From positions 1-64,000 of the forward strand of contig QANT01004022.1 in the NCBI GenBank assembly GCA_003254885.1: a DNA stretch of 64,000 nt. Reading direction: 5' to 3'. A program made the translations under genes and the position numbers. The stretch is from Purshia tridentata (lineage: Eukaryota > Streptophyta > Magnoliopsida > Rosales > Rosaceae). The notes under the pieces were generated by a model that saw only the letters and a program-made list of their open reading frames with translations, made no database searches and was not told the DNA's origin. Positions 30,265 through 40,950 of this stretch are shown piece by piece (within the stretch, counting starts at the first letter, position 1; the number at the start of each line of letters is the position of its first letter).

Positions 30265-32568
30265 ATGGAATCCAAAGCCTGTCTCTTCTTTTCCACCCTC
30301 TTCCTCCTTTTCGCTTCCCTTCGTGCATCAAACACTCTCCAAACTTACATTGTTCAGCTCCACCCACAAGGCTTAACCACCTCTTCCTTCACATCCAAAC
30401 TTACTTGGCATCTCTCATTTCTTGAAAAATCTCTATCCTCCCAAGAAGACTCTTCTTCTCGCCTTCTTTACTCTTACCATTCCGCCATGGAAGGCTTTGC
30501 AGCTCAGCTATCCGAATCTGAGCTGGAGTCCTTGCAAATGCTGCCTGATGTCATTGCAATTAGGCCTGACCGCTGCCTCCAAATTCACACCACTTACTCT
30601 TACAAATTCTTGGGACTCAACCCTGTTTCAAGAGAAGGTGCTTGGTACAAGTCTGCATTTGGAAGAGGAACAATTATTGGGGTGCTTGACACTGGAGTCT
30701 GGCCCGAGAGTCCAAGCTTTGATGATCGTGGGATGCCCCCGGTTCCCAAGAAATGGAGAGGGATTTGCCAACTAGGGCAAGACTTCAATTACTCGAATTG
30801 CAACCGGAAACTCATTGGTGCCAGGTTCTTCACTGAAGGCCATCGTGTAGCTTCACCATCATTGTCACCAGATGCTGTTCAAGAGTATGTGTCCCCGCGC
30901 GATTCTCACGGGCATGGAACTCACACATCATCAACAGCTGGGGGTGCTTCTGTCCCCATGGCAAGTGTTTTGGGCAATGCAGCTGGTATGGCTCGAGGAA
31001 TGGCTCCCGGATCCCATATAGCTGTGTACAAAGTCTGCTGGGTCAATGGTTGTTACAGCTCTGATATCCTTGCTGCAATGGATGTTGCAATTAGAGATGG
31101 AGTAGACATTCTCTCCCTCTCTCTAGGTGGCTTCCCCATACCACTTTTCGACGATACCATTGCAATAGGCAGCTTTCGAGCAGTGGAGCATGGAATTTCA
31201 GTTATATGTGCAGCTGGAAACAATGGTCCAATCCAAAGCTCAGTTGCCAATGAAGCTCCTTGGATTGCTACCATTGGTGCAAGCACACTGGACCGGAGAT
31301 TTCCAGCCATTGTTCAAATGGGTAATGGAGAATACCTATATGGAGAATCCATGTACCCTGGAAACCATTTGATGAGCGGTGGGAAAGAGCATGAACTGGT
31401 TTATGTGACTAGTGAGAACAGCGGAAGTGAATTTTGCTACAGAGGGTCTCTGCCAAGAGCAAAAGTACGAGGCAAAGTAGTGGTTTGTGACCGGGGCGTC
31501 AATGGAAGGGCAGAGAAAGGTGAGGTGGTGAAGGAAGCTGGAGGGCTTGCAATGATTTTGGCAAATACAGAGGTCAACTTGGAGGAGGACTCGGTTGATG
31601 TCCATCTCTTGCCTGCAACTTTGATTGGCTTCAAAGAATCAATTAACTTGAAGGCTTACATAAACTCTACAAGGAGACCTACAGCGAGAATTGTATTTGG
31701 AGGTACAGTTATAGGAAAATCTAGAGCACCAGCAGTAGCTCACTTCTCAGCTAGAGGACCCAGTTTCTCTAACCCTTCAATCCTCAAACCAGATGTGATT
31801 GCTCCAGGAGTCAACATCATTGCTGCTTGGCCTCAAAACTTAGGTCCTACTGGCCTTCCAGAAGATTCCAGAAGAGTGAATTTCACTATCATGTCCGGGA
31901 CTTCAATGGCCTGTCCTCATGTCAGTGGAATAGCAGCTCTTATACGCTCGGCTCACCCCAAATGGAGCCCTGCGGCCATTAAATCTGCTGTTATGACAAC
32001 TGCTGATGCAACTGATCATTCAGGAAAACCAATAATGGATGGAGACAAACCGGCTGGAGTGTTTGCTATTGGTGCTGGACATGTAAACCCCGAAAGAGCC
32101 ATTGATCCGGGGTTGATTTATGACATCAGGCCGGAAGAGTATGTCACTCATTTATGCACTCTTGGATACACAAAATCAGAAATTTTAACTATCACTCATA
32201 GGAATGTTAGCTGCCATGAAATTTTGCAGATGAACAAGGGTTTCAGTCTCAATTACCCCTCCATTTCAGTAATTTTCAAGCATGGGATGAGAAGTAAAAT
32301 GATCAAACGAAGAGTAACAAACGTGGGGAGTCCTAATTCCATTTACTTGCTGGAAGTAATGGCACCTAAGGAAGTTAAAGTGAGAGTTAAACCACAAAGG
32401 TTAATATTCACAGACATCAACCAGAGTTTGAGTTATAGGGTGTGGTTTATATCAAGGAGGAGGACAGGAACAGAGAAAATGAGCTTTGCACAAGGGCATT
32501 TGACCTGGGTGAATTCAAAAAGTGGCTTTAACAGGGTTAAAAGCCCCTTTTCAGTCACTTGGAAGTAA
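30265..32568 (+). CDS. SDD1: Subtilisin-like serine protease SBT1.2, SDD1 type
   Basis: An intronless gene of 767 residues. Signal peptide at 1-21, I9 propeptide to about residue 108 (ending near RPDRCLQIHTT), then the S8 domain. The catalytic triad and oxyanion residue are visible: D142 (DTGVWPE), H217 (GHGTHT), N319 (AAGNNGP), S547 (GTSMACPH). A PA insert lies between N319 and S547, and the C-terminal Fn3-like domain starts near RRVTNVGS. Similarity to Arabidopsis SDD1 is high along the whole length, including SFRAVEHGISVICAAG and NPSILKPDVIAPGVNIIAAW. SDD1 is a secreted protease of stomatal lineage cells that limits stomatal density upstream of TMM/ERECTA signalling; its substrate is not settled. 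It lies between MUR3 and PSB28; in Arabidopsis it is next to ABCC5 and IAA10. Confidence 0.95.
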   Translation: MESKACLFFSTLFLLFASLRASNTLQTYIVQLHPQGLTTSSFTSKLTWHLSFLEKSLSSQEDSSSRLLYSYHSAMEGFAAQLSESELESLQMLPDVIAIRPDRCLQIHTTYSYKFLGLNPVSREGAWYKSAFGRGTIIGVLDTGVWPESPSFDDRGMPPVPKKWRGICQLGQDFNYSNCNRKLIGARFFTEGHRVASPSLSPDAVQEYVSPRDSHGHGTHTSSTAGGASVPMASVLGNAAGMARGMAPGSHIAVYKVCWVNGCYSSDILAAMDVAIRDGVDILSLSLGGFPIPLFDDTIAIGSFRAVEHGISVICAAGNNGPIQSSVANEAPWIATIGASTLDRRFPAIVQMGNGEYLYGESMYPGNHLMSGGKEHELVYVTSENSGSEFCYRGSLPRAKVRGKVVVCDRGVNGRAEKGEVVKEAGGLAMILANTEVNLEEDSVDVHLLPATLIGFKESINLKAYINSTRRPTARIVFGGTVIGKSRAPAVAHFSARGPSFSNPSILKPDVIAPGVNIIAAWPQNLGPTGLPEDSRRVNFTIMSGTSMACPHVSGIAALIRSAHPKWSPAAIKSAVMTTADATDHSGKPIMDGDKPAGVFAIGAGHVNPERAIDPGLIYDIRPEEYVTHLCTLGYTKSEILTITHRNVSCHEILQMNKGFSLNYPSISVIFKHGMRSKMIKRRVTNVGSPNSIYLLEVMAPKEVKVRVKPQRLIFTDINQSLSYRVWFISRRRTGTEKMSFAQGHLTWVNSKSGFNRVKSPFSVTWK

Positions 32569-33340
32569 TAGAGATGACAACAATCATGGTAATAGTAGTG
32601 TTCATGATAGTACTACTCTAAAACTCCATTGTTATTGACTCATTAGATTTACATTTATGAAAGATTCAAGGGGGAATATCTTATCCTGGTTTTGTGGGGG
32701 AGAAATATAAATCATGCCTATTTTATCATCTGATAAAGGCAGATGGTTTTCTTGTATTAACTGCTAGTCTTCTATGATCAAAGTCTTTGGACTAATAACT
32801 TTTGCTACTTAAAATTGTTTCTACAGTGGTAAAGATTTATGTTTCCCTCCTTTCAGTGAAATAAATTTACATATATAAAACTCAATATCACTGCTTTCTA
32901 TCATCTACGTTTTTTATGATAGAAAGCAGAACATGTTATAAAAGAATTCCAATGCAATATTAAGGCCTAGAATATACAGAAACAAGCTTGCATAGCCATC
33001 AGTGCCTTGACAAGTCTGCAATATTCAACTAGAAAGATAAATGATAAAATACATTGACTAAGTTGTTTCATCATCAAATCATTTCTCAAATTACAACAGA
33101 GTAATTAAAAGAAATAAGGCTTGGAAACATAAGCTATCTCATCTCTATAACTCAAAATACAGAAGAGTGACATAAATCTCAATAAGAGCAGAAAAATTGG
33201 TTGAAACAGAAGGAACATGTTGTACTTGCATTAAACTATATGGGTGGACTAAGATTCTCGAGTTTCATTTGACTTGAAACAAGCCAGCACTGATAAGATG
33301 ACAGAGAAGACTCAGACAACAGATAAGGATATACATTGCG
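32569..33340. other. Spacer between convergent SDD1 and PSB28
   Basis: Both 3' untranslated regions probably lie here. Apart from the perfect hairpin at 32891-32929, nothing was recognised. Confidence 0.6.
32891..32929. repeat. Perfect 14-bp stem hairpin between convergent 3' ends
   Basis: CTGCTTTCTATCAT (32891-32904) and its exact reverse complement ATGATAGAAAGCAG (32916-32929) flank an 11-base loop. It lies about 320 bp past the SDD1 stop and 410 bp past the PSB28 stop, so it may be transcribed from either side. Confidence 0.85.
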
Positions 33341-34424
33341 TCATTTTTTGATGAACTGCAAGCCATTCTCATTAGCGTAGCGTTCCATGAATCTCATGAA
33401 TCTGTCCCAATCTCTCGGTGTCCTCATTATATACTTTGCTTCAATTCCTGCAGGCTTTCCGTTGACGAATTTAGCATTAACATCAACCGATTGAAGGACC
33501 CCTTCTTCATCAATCATGTAAAAGCCAGTGATATCACCAAATTCACCAGATGAGTCAAAAACAGAAGGTTGATCAAACTTGAATATGGCCATTCCATTGG
33601 TACCATCTTTTGATTTGGTTAGCCTCACATCTGGTATTGTTTGCTCATCAGTTCCTTGGATGAACTGAATTTTTGGTTTGACCATCATTGTAATACATCT
33701 AGATGCTTGAGAGCACCGTCTTAATGGTGTCCATTGGGGACGAGACATGTGCAAAGACTGGCCATTGAATGTGGACTCTGCACTTCTATGAACAGCCCAA
33801 GATAACAAACCTATACAATAGAACACATATCATCTCTGCTACAGTTATACTTATGTTTCAGAGTCTATCACTTATCAATAATTCCCATTATTAAGTACTT
33901 GAGGAGCCCTAATGGTCTCTGGGGTTTAGGGAAGGTGGAGATGAGACACCTGAATTCAAATGTTGACTTTTGAAATAGAAAACACAGAAGTATGAATTTA
34001 GTAATTTTAATTAGTTGGAAGGTTTGAAAACCTACAATAGTTAAACAAACGCACTAACATGTTAATTCCACTCCATAAACAAAATATTTTACAAAATACA
34101 AAATTGGGCTTTTCTAAAGAATGCTATAAGTGTTTCAATTGATAAGCATCATAAAGAATCAACATCCAAAAAACCGTTATAATTCCTGCACACAGAATCT
34201 CATCAACTTAGAAACTGCCAAAATTTGACAAAAAGTTAAACAAATAATTGGCCAAAACCAGAACACAGAAACCTTAATGTACCCACAATAAAGTAGTGGC
34301 CTCTTGAAACAGAAATTAGAGTACATGCAGAAAAAAGAAAACAGTAATTACCTGAATGAGAGCATGGTTGCTGCAGACAGTGGGAGACTGGAGAGGAGAA
34401 TGCAAGTGACTGCAGGGTTGCCAT
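33341..34424 (-). CDS. PSB28: Photosystem II assembly protein Psb28, chloroplastic
   Basis: Two exons on the minus strand: 34424-34352 (24 codons plus one base) and 33810-33341. They splice G/GT into GLLSWAVHR and give 180 residues, near the usual plant length. The N-terminus ([14 protein letters not shown]...) is a Ser-rich chloroplast transit peptide; the mature Psb28 fold starts near [21 protein letters not shown] and includes [26 protein letters not shown] and [23 protein letters not shown]. Psb28 binds CP47-containing intermediates on the stromal side during photosystem II biogenesis and repair. Upstream sequence has a (GA)n tract at 34436-34460 in the leader and a CACGTG G-box at 34657-34662, fitting light control. 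In Arabidopsis PSB28 is next to MIK1; here 16 kb separates them. Confidence 0.96.
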
Positions 34425-36143
34425 TGCACAAGCACAGAGAGAGAGAGAGAGAGAGAGAGACTAAGAGTCTAAGAGAGTGTTAAAGGAGAACAGGAGTTGT
34501 GGTTTGGGGATAGAGTGGTGTGTAACAAGGACAGCCTTTCACTCTGAAGAAATTCTTAGCTTTTCAAAGGATTGGTGGATACTGGGTTCTGGTACGCTGT
34601 GACTGTGCATGATAGTCCATCAATACCTGCCATTCTGCCACATCACTTCAACTGGACACGTGGTCTGATGTTCTACTTTGGGCCCAACAATTCGTAAGGT
34701 GGCCTAGTTGGATATGGCAACAGTCCAATTCAGCCCAATTGTGACGCCCTGTTAAAGATTTGTTTTGGTGAAACCTGTTAAAGACGTTGGTGTACATGGT
34801 AAGTATTTGTTATTAACATGGTAACAAATCTATTCAGTAACTTATTTATACTGATCAATGCCATATATGAAAAAATTATGATTCATCATTCATCAACATT
34901 ATAAAATGTTGAGGATGTTTCACTTGCTGAAATGCTAGATATTTGCCCTGTAACAACCAGCATAGATTCTTGTAATTAGTCTATACCATCCATTCTTTAC
35001 TTATTATTAAGATGGTTTTGAGAAACTTAGATCATCGCGCATTATTATAAGATTGCAAGTTACAAAGTTTGGGATCCTCTCATTGAGATGTGGTTTGCAG
35101 AATATTTATTTTAAGTCAACAGTCGAATAAATTTTTGCAGAATGTTCATCTGAATTTTGAAAAGGAAAGGCTGATCATCCAAAACCCAAACGCATTTCGA
35201 ATATCTTTACCTAAATATATAAAAGTTGATACTTTTTCACTCAAACATGCAAGCTCATACAGTTCATGCTTTTGTTTCTTGCGCTGATCATCCAAAAACC
35301 AAACTTTCAGGTAAAAGCACCCATTTTTCTGTGATTTACAAACCTAGTTTTCTTTTGCCATGAGATTTACAAACCTTTGACCCTTACTCTTTGAACTTTG
35401 TATCTTTAGGTGGTCTCGGTTAAGGACAAGATATGGGGTCAATTGACCCCATGAACCCACCCCCTTAAAAAAAATCTGGACCCCATGGTGCTGCTTCAAG
35501 TTGCAGACTTGCAGGGCAACAATGGCTACAACGTGTTTGTGAAAATGGGTGAAAGAGAAAAGAGCGCTGAGCATGAGGCTAGCAGCCGAGTTTTTTTTTT
35601 AAATTAGAAACTTGGCAAAACGACGTGGTTTTGATAAGAAAAGAAGAAAAACCGAAGACTTCACCCCCCAATTAGACAGCCGCACTTGAGTCTTTGTCTC
35701 TTAACATTGAGAAACAAGCAGAGAAAGGTTAGAACTTAGAAGTTAGAACCCTAAAAAGCTAAACCCAAACCCAAAAAATATAAAAACAAAATAATGGGTA
35801 ATTAAGGTGGGATCGAAAAGATGAGAAATTCTGAAGCTCGAAGGCCTGAGGTGGAACATTAACAAGAAGTGGTCCTTGCAACTGTTTGTTTCCTCAAATA
35901 AATAAAAAACATGACATGTAATGGAAACGATACTTGCATATATATCCTAGTGGTACATAGACTTAATAATTTTTCTCAAATCAAATCAGAGAATTTTTGA
36001 AGATTTAAAAAGATTCTTTTAAAATCTTAAGTGAATAACACGGATTTTATAAGATTCTTTTAAAATTCTAATGGAATATATGCACCCATATATATTACCT
36101 TATAAGTTACTATACTATTTCCCTTTCTCTTTCATCTCTCTCC
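34425..36143. other. PSB28 promoter region and spacer
   Basis: No gene seen. The PSB28 side carries the (GA)n leader tract, a G-box and a TTGGGCCCAA palindrome at about 34679. An open frame at 35344-35574 (minus) is in low-complexity sequence with no family features. A GGGGTCAATTGACCCC palindrome lies at about 35434-35449. No LIM or ubiquitin-interacting-motif exon for the DAR gene was found here. Confidence 0.5.
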
Positions 36144-36153
36144 TATATAAAAG
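36144..36153 (+). promoter_or_regulatory. Candidate TATA box of the DAR-UEV gene
   Basis: TATATAAAAG sits in a pyrimidine-rich context about 350 bp before the first coding ATG. A TTTTCATAG acceptor ending at 36482 suggests a non-coding first exon and a leader intron between them. Distances fit, but no transcript evidence is available. Confidence 0.45.
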
Positions 36154-36492
36154 AGGGTGAGTCCAACCCTAGAACTCAGAAGGGCACGATATATGCGACC
36201 TGCCAGGCATTAAAAGTACATAAGATTTATCCTACAAAGTTGATAAAACTATTTTTGTGTCATCAGAATATTACATAGGTATCCGACCTGCCATATATGC
36301 GTGTTATGTTTGCAATGAATCTGTTGCTACTCTATCTTACTCTGTGATTTTGGAACTCATATATTGAGTCGATGTTCACTGATTTTTATTTTATAACTTG
36401 CAAAAATTCGTTCATATATGCACACTTGCCGCCTGCTTGAACTTCTAATAAACTTGCTTTTTTTTGTTTTTTGTTTTCATAGGAATCGAGTG

Positions 36493-38932
36493 ATGGATGA
36501 TGAATTTTACGGTCATGCCATTAAAACCCAGTGTAGTACTTGTCACAGATTCGAGGTTTGTGAGCATTATTTTATTCTCCAAAGCTTTTTGGCCATGATT
36601 TTATCCCCCAAAGTTATAACATCAAATTAACCAATGTTTTTATTTTAATTTTTTTAGTTAAGTTGTACCATATTTGTGGGATTGTTTCGAGTGCATGTGT
36701 AAGATAAATCATATATATATAACTGAAGTTGGAACTTTAATTTGCTTTGGTTGCCTACATGCAGTTGCAAGGAGAAGTAGGAGACTTTGTGAAGCTTGAC
36801 AATGGCCGAAAACTTTGCTCAGATTGTCATTCTATTGCTATCATGGATATGGAGCAATGCAGGCCCCTTATTAAAACTGTGCATAAATTTTATAAAAGTT
36901 TAAATCTCAAAATGGATAAATTAATACCTATCTTATTGGTCGAGGAAGCTGTGATGAGAATATGGCAGGATCCTACATTAAAAGTAAGTAACGTCACTGC
37001 ATGCACACTAAGTATCAAAGCTATTGCTGCCTCATTCACCAATCAATTTTTCATTACTTATTTCATTTTCATATATTTTATTGAAAAAAAATTCTTAATT
37101 AAGTTCATTGTTTTTTTATTTATTATAAGGACGTGGAATGCGCTGGTTTAACCATATCTGGTGCTTATTCGATCATGAGTGTAAGAGTTTCCTCCATAAC
37201 TTGTTTAATTTATTCCCTTTTTACTAAAGTATTAGCTATATAATTTTTATCTATGCGTACTTTTTTTTTTTGGCGGGTATCCGTCACCTAGTGTTCAGTA
37301 ACGATGCTGAGCATTATGTATTATTATTTTTATAACAGTCAAGCGCTACAAAGTGTGTGCACGTACTTAGCTAGAGTTAAAACCTTGACATAAAACTGAT
37401 AAAATAATAGCAAATACTTAAAGAATAAGCAAAAATTTACGGATGAGTGACTGCCAAACGCTCGGTGCCTGGTATGACGTCCGCAATGACTTTTAGTGTC
37501 GTGTGTATATATATATATTGAAAACTTTGTGGGTAATATTTTCATATATATATATATTATATTGATATATTATTTGTGCTATTGGTTTGTAACTAACAGA
37601 TTAAAAAGTGTTCAAGAAATGGAGAAAATATTGAAGTGGAGAAAAGTGTGATGATCAGATCAGGAGTGCTGCAAAATTTAGCAACACTTGTTGGTATCAA
37701 AAGGGCATTGATAGCAATTTTGCTTTTGTTTGGACATCCAGAGTATATTTCTTAATTACCTCCCATCTTTTTCTTAAATGCCTTTTATTAGTTTTTTTTT
37801 CTTTCTTGATTCATCCTTTTCTCTCCAACATATTTTTTGGTGTAATTCCTAATTTATTTTTGATAAAGATTAATTCCTAGCTAGTTTAATTAGTATGATG
37901 AAATCCATGGTAATAGCATGATATATATACTAATTTTTTATTGAACTCTAAAGTTGTATATATATCTTGATACATACAGTGTGATAATGGGTGGAATCTT
38001 AGCACATGAGATGATGCATGCATGGTTGGCAATTCAAGGTACATATATATATGAATCTGTTTCTATTATTATTATTATTAATATTATTAATTTTTTGTTA
38101 CTAACTAATTAATTAGTACTTTTTTTTGTGTCGTACATATATAGGATGTCGTAAATTAGAAAAAAGGGTTGAGGAAGGTATTTGCGAAGTAATGTCGTAC
38201 ATATGGATGGAATGGTTTTGTTTGACGGGTGTTGGGCGGACTTCATACAAAACTGAAGAACAGGCTGAATTTACAAGATATTTGAAAGACTATTACGCAC
38301 AAAAAATGCAGACCTCAGAACACGAATTTTATGGGCAAGGGTTCAGAGATGCTATGTGGGCTGTTCGAAAACATGGCCTCAAAACTACACTGCGCCATAT
38401 CATTAGAAAACGAACTCTCCCAACCCCCCACTATTATAAAGGTAATGTACTATATCTTCTCAAAATAGTCGATCCAATTCCGATGGCTGTCTCTCACCAA
38501 TTTCTAAGATCATTACTCTCCCATGGCGGTCTCCATTACGCCCAAGACACCAAGTGGCACATCTATCAACACCTCGTCTCCCTCACTTCTGCGTTCCCTT
38601 GTTTTCTGCTTCAAATGGTCAACTGTAATTCTGTCAACTTCCTCGTTGCCAAAGGCAACATTAATAAGCCGTCGTATGATGAGGACCAAAGCTTCATTAA
38701 TATCCCCATCACTATTTGGCTGACTGAGTCCTACCCTTACCACCCACCCTCCGTCTACCTCATCCGTACAAAGGAGACGGCCCTCAGCCGTAGTTCACGT
38801 TGTCATGTTAAACCCTCCTCCGTCCGTTACTTGAAGAATTGGGCCTACCCCACCTCCAATCTCCTCAACCTTGTTAGGAAGCTAAGTGTTTTGTTACTTC
38901 GGTCCAGACCCACCGCTGTTGCCGATTATTAA
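36493..38932 (+). CDS. DA1-related (DAR) peptidase fused to an ELC/TSG101-type UEV domain
   Basis: Six coding exons, 36493-36555, 36765-36983, 37130-37180, 37600-37742, 37980-38038 and 38145-38932, have GT-AG ends and consistent phases and give 440 residues. Residues 14-42 hold half of the LIM-like module (C14-x2-C17, C39-x2-C42 with LDNGRKLC). The DA1 peptidase follows, with zinc motif HEMMH at 168-172 and EEGICE at 188-193, ending near GLKTTLRHI, where DA1 proteins normally stop. The last exon reads on through about 25 linker residues into a UEV domain (from M292): KWHIYQHLVSL, ITIWLTESYPYHPPSVYL and LKNWAYPTSNLLNLVRKLS match plant ELC (VPS23). Known: DA1 is a ubiquitin-activated peptidase limiting organ growth; ELC's UEV binds ubiquitin in ESCRT-I. 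Absent: the N-terminal UIMs and first LIM of DA1, and the ELC coiled coil. The UEV could instead be 3'-flanking read-through; a donor at 38442 could skip part of it. Confidence 0.72.
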
Positions 38933-39310
38933 TAAATATATAGTCGTTCACCTTCATTTCATGTTGGCTTTGGAATTTAATTTGTTGGCTAGATTTTGTG
39001 CCCTAACCCTATGTGCAAAGTTAAATAATACATATTCTTCTTTTATTTTTTTATGATTATACACATCATCACCATCTATTTTTAATATTTAAACAAGTTA
39101 GATTAGATGTTTATAATATTTGAAAAAGAAAAAAGAAATAAATAACAAGTCTTAATTAATTAATGTGATTGAGAGGTCCAACAACAACATACCAACAAAT
39201 ATTAAATAAACAACAAAAGCCAGACCAGAACACACACACAAAATATATGTAGTAGATAGCTAGATGGATAATAGGTCTTAGAACATGCATGAACCACAAG
39301 TGATCGAAGC
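38933..39310. other. 3' flank of the DAR-UEV gene
   Basis: AT-rich; the stop codon is followed directly by AATAAATATATA, which could serve in 3'-end formation. Nothing else is seen except the left arm of a small inverted repeat at 39163-39185. Confidence 0.5.
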
Positions 39311-39583
39311 TTAAACGTAATTGGGGTACTCATGAAAAGCGCCACATCCATGGCAGCTAACTGCCATGCCTAGAGAACCACACGCAGGGCAGGACTCAAT
39401 AACAGGGCACATCTCAGTAGCTGCTACATCTATCCTTTCTCCACTCGCAGGTCCCATAGGCGTGGCTGGGGGACTGGGTGTAGCCGTCGTTGTTCCACGA
39501 CGGCGCCATAGCCATACCGAGACCGCACCAACGAAAATTATCGTCACAGATATCACAGCAAAGCAAACGAAAGCCGTCCCCAT
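39311..39583 (-). CDS. Small single-pass membrane protein with a C-terminal zinc-ribbon motif
   Basis: A 90-residue frame starting MGTAFVCFAVISV. One strong membrane segment at about 4-26 (FVCFAVISVTIIFVGAVSVWLW) is followed by a basic RRR, a Pro/Thr-rich stretch and a C-terminal CPACGSLGMAVSCHGCG, that is C-x2-C-x8-C-x2-C, which could bind zinc. I do not recognise the family. Just upstream on the minus strand TGTGCAG/ACTG (exon from about 39596) is a good acceptor, so this is probably the second exon of a gene with its first exon further right. I chose the MGTAF start over an upstream M because the latter lies within the predicted intron. The acceptor-start region is duplicated at 39756-39888. 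Confidence 0.45.
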   Translation of the reverse strand: MGTAFVCFAVISVTIIFVGAVSVWLWRRRGTTTATPSPPATPMGPASGERIDVAATEMCPVIESCPACGSLGMAVSCHGCGAFHEYPNYV

Positions 39584-39888
39584 TGGTACGTACAGTCTGC
39601 ACACATAAATTAATTAATTGAATTTTTTTAAAAAAAAATAACTTTTAACTGAAAAATAAAATAAAGTAAGAACCTATGTATATAGATCAGCAAAGAACTT
39701 CGGTAAATGTAACAGAAAAAAAAAAAAATTTTTGGTGTAGATCACATCCTAACAAGAAAGCCGTCCCCATTGGTACGTACAGTCTGCACAAAATAAAATA
39801 AAGTAAGAACCTATGTATATAGATCAGCAAAGAACTTCGGTAAATGTAACAGAAAAAAAAAAAATTGGTGTAGATCACATCCTAACAA
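39569..39888. repeat. Imperfect tandem duplication copying a splice acceptor and start codon
   Basis: Copy 1 (39569-39755, 187 bp) and copy 2 (39756-39888, 133 bp) share nearly identical sequence, except that copy 1 has about 50 extra AT-rich bases after the shared start-codon block. On the minus strand each copy carries TGTGCAG/ACTGTACGTACCAATGGGGACGGC, interrupted here only for description. From copy 2 the frame runs into intron-like sequence and stops after about 22 codons. Confidence 0.88.
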
Positions 39889-40950
39889 AATATTTAAGCA
39901 GCAGTTTTGATTATATTTTTGACAAAATGGAGGGCTACAAGCCCAGAAAACACAACAACAACAACAAAAAAACTAACCAGGAACACAAAATAAAGTAAAA
40001 AACCACAAATATATAGATCAGCAAAGAAACACAGACCAATGGGTTTCAACGTTGTTTCACTTAGTTATATATAGAAAGCAAAAAAGAAAGAAATGAGGGA
40101 GAGAGAGAGAGAGAGACCCCTGTGAGCAGCACCACGAAGACCTGTGTTTCTGGATATGCTTAATTTCTTTGCTTTGCTTGGGTAATGAGATAGAGATCTA
40201 AGGTGCTTAATTTATATGAGTAAGGCTAGGGTTCAACATCAGCCAATTAATGATCTCGATGACTCACCAGATCGACTCACAGTTAAGTGATGCTTTCATG
40301 GCTCCTGCCAGCTTCTTAAATAAAGGCTGATCACCATTATTATTGTTCAACGTTTTGCAGGGTTGATGAATTCATTTTTAAAAAAAATAACAATTGGACT
40401 TTGTGATGATTGTTCTGCGTTCCCTTTTTGTTATTGTGCTGCTGGCAGATCGAGCTCATATTCATTAAAGGAGGAGGCTACAGAAAAGAAGGCAGAAAAT
40501 AGTTGCAGCTTGAGATTACCACCGGCACTGATGCCTGATCGATATATCTTGGAATTATATATATATAATAACTACTATTGAATAATACTAATTAATTAGG
40601 TTTATCGATCATATCTTTTATATCATATTAATTATCGTACTTCTCTCGAATAAATGAAGGTTAACATATATAAACAGTCTCACCAGTCACCATCTTAATT
40701 TATTATCTCATTCTATTATTAGTATGTACGTGTTGTTAATTATGAGAATTGTTGGACCTCTCAATCCCATTTCTAGTACTACTGTTCTACCATTTTTTGT
40801 TTCTTTAATGTTGTTATATTTCTTGAGTACGTACGTAATTAATTATGTGAATATCTATGTGATTATATATTTTGGTTTGAGTGATACATCTAAATGAGAC
40901 TAATAGTTATACTATATGTATTATGTATATATATGCTTTGAATAATTTAT
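39889..40950. other. Spacer, possible first exon of the minus-strand small gene
   Basis: No gene seen. A (GA)n tract lies at 40099-40116. The upstream exon and promoter of the small zinc-ribbon gene may lie here, but no start or donor could be supported. Confidence 0.4.

Larger units (their letters stand above)
39163..40771. repeat. Inverted 23-bp repeats flanking a 1.6-kb segment
   Basis: The sequence at 39163-39185 (core GATTGAGAGGTCCAACAA) reappears inverted at 40749-40771 with 22 of 23 positions equal. The pair brackets the small zinc-ribbon gene. It could be the terminal repeats of a DNA transposon, but I see no target-site duplication outside the arms and no transposase inside. Confidence 0.5.

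Noticed and set aside
35434-35480. Palindromic GGGGTCAATTGACCCC and nearby C-rich text, thought of as a retroelement scrap
   Set aside because: Too short and without repeats at the ends or coding sequence; no family can be named.
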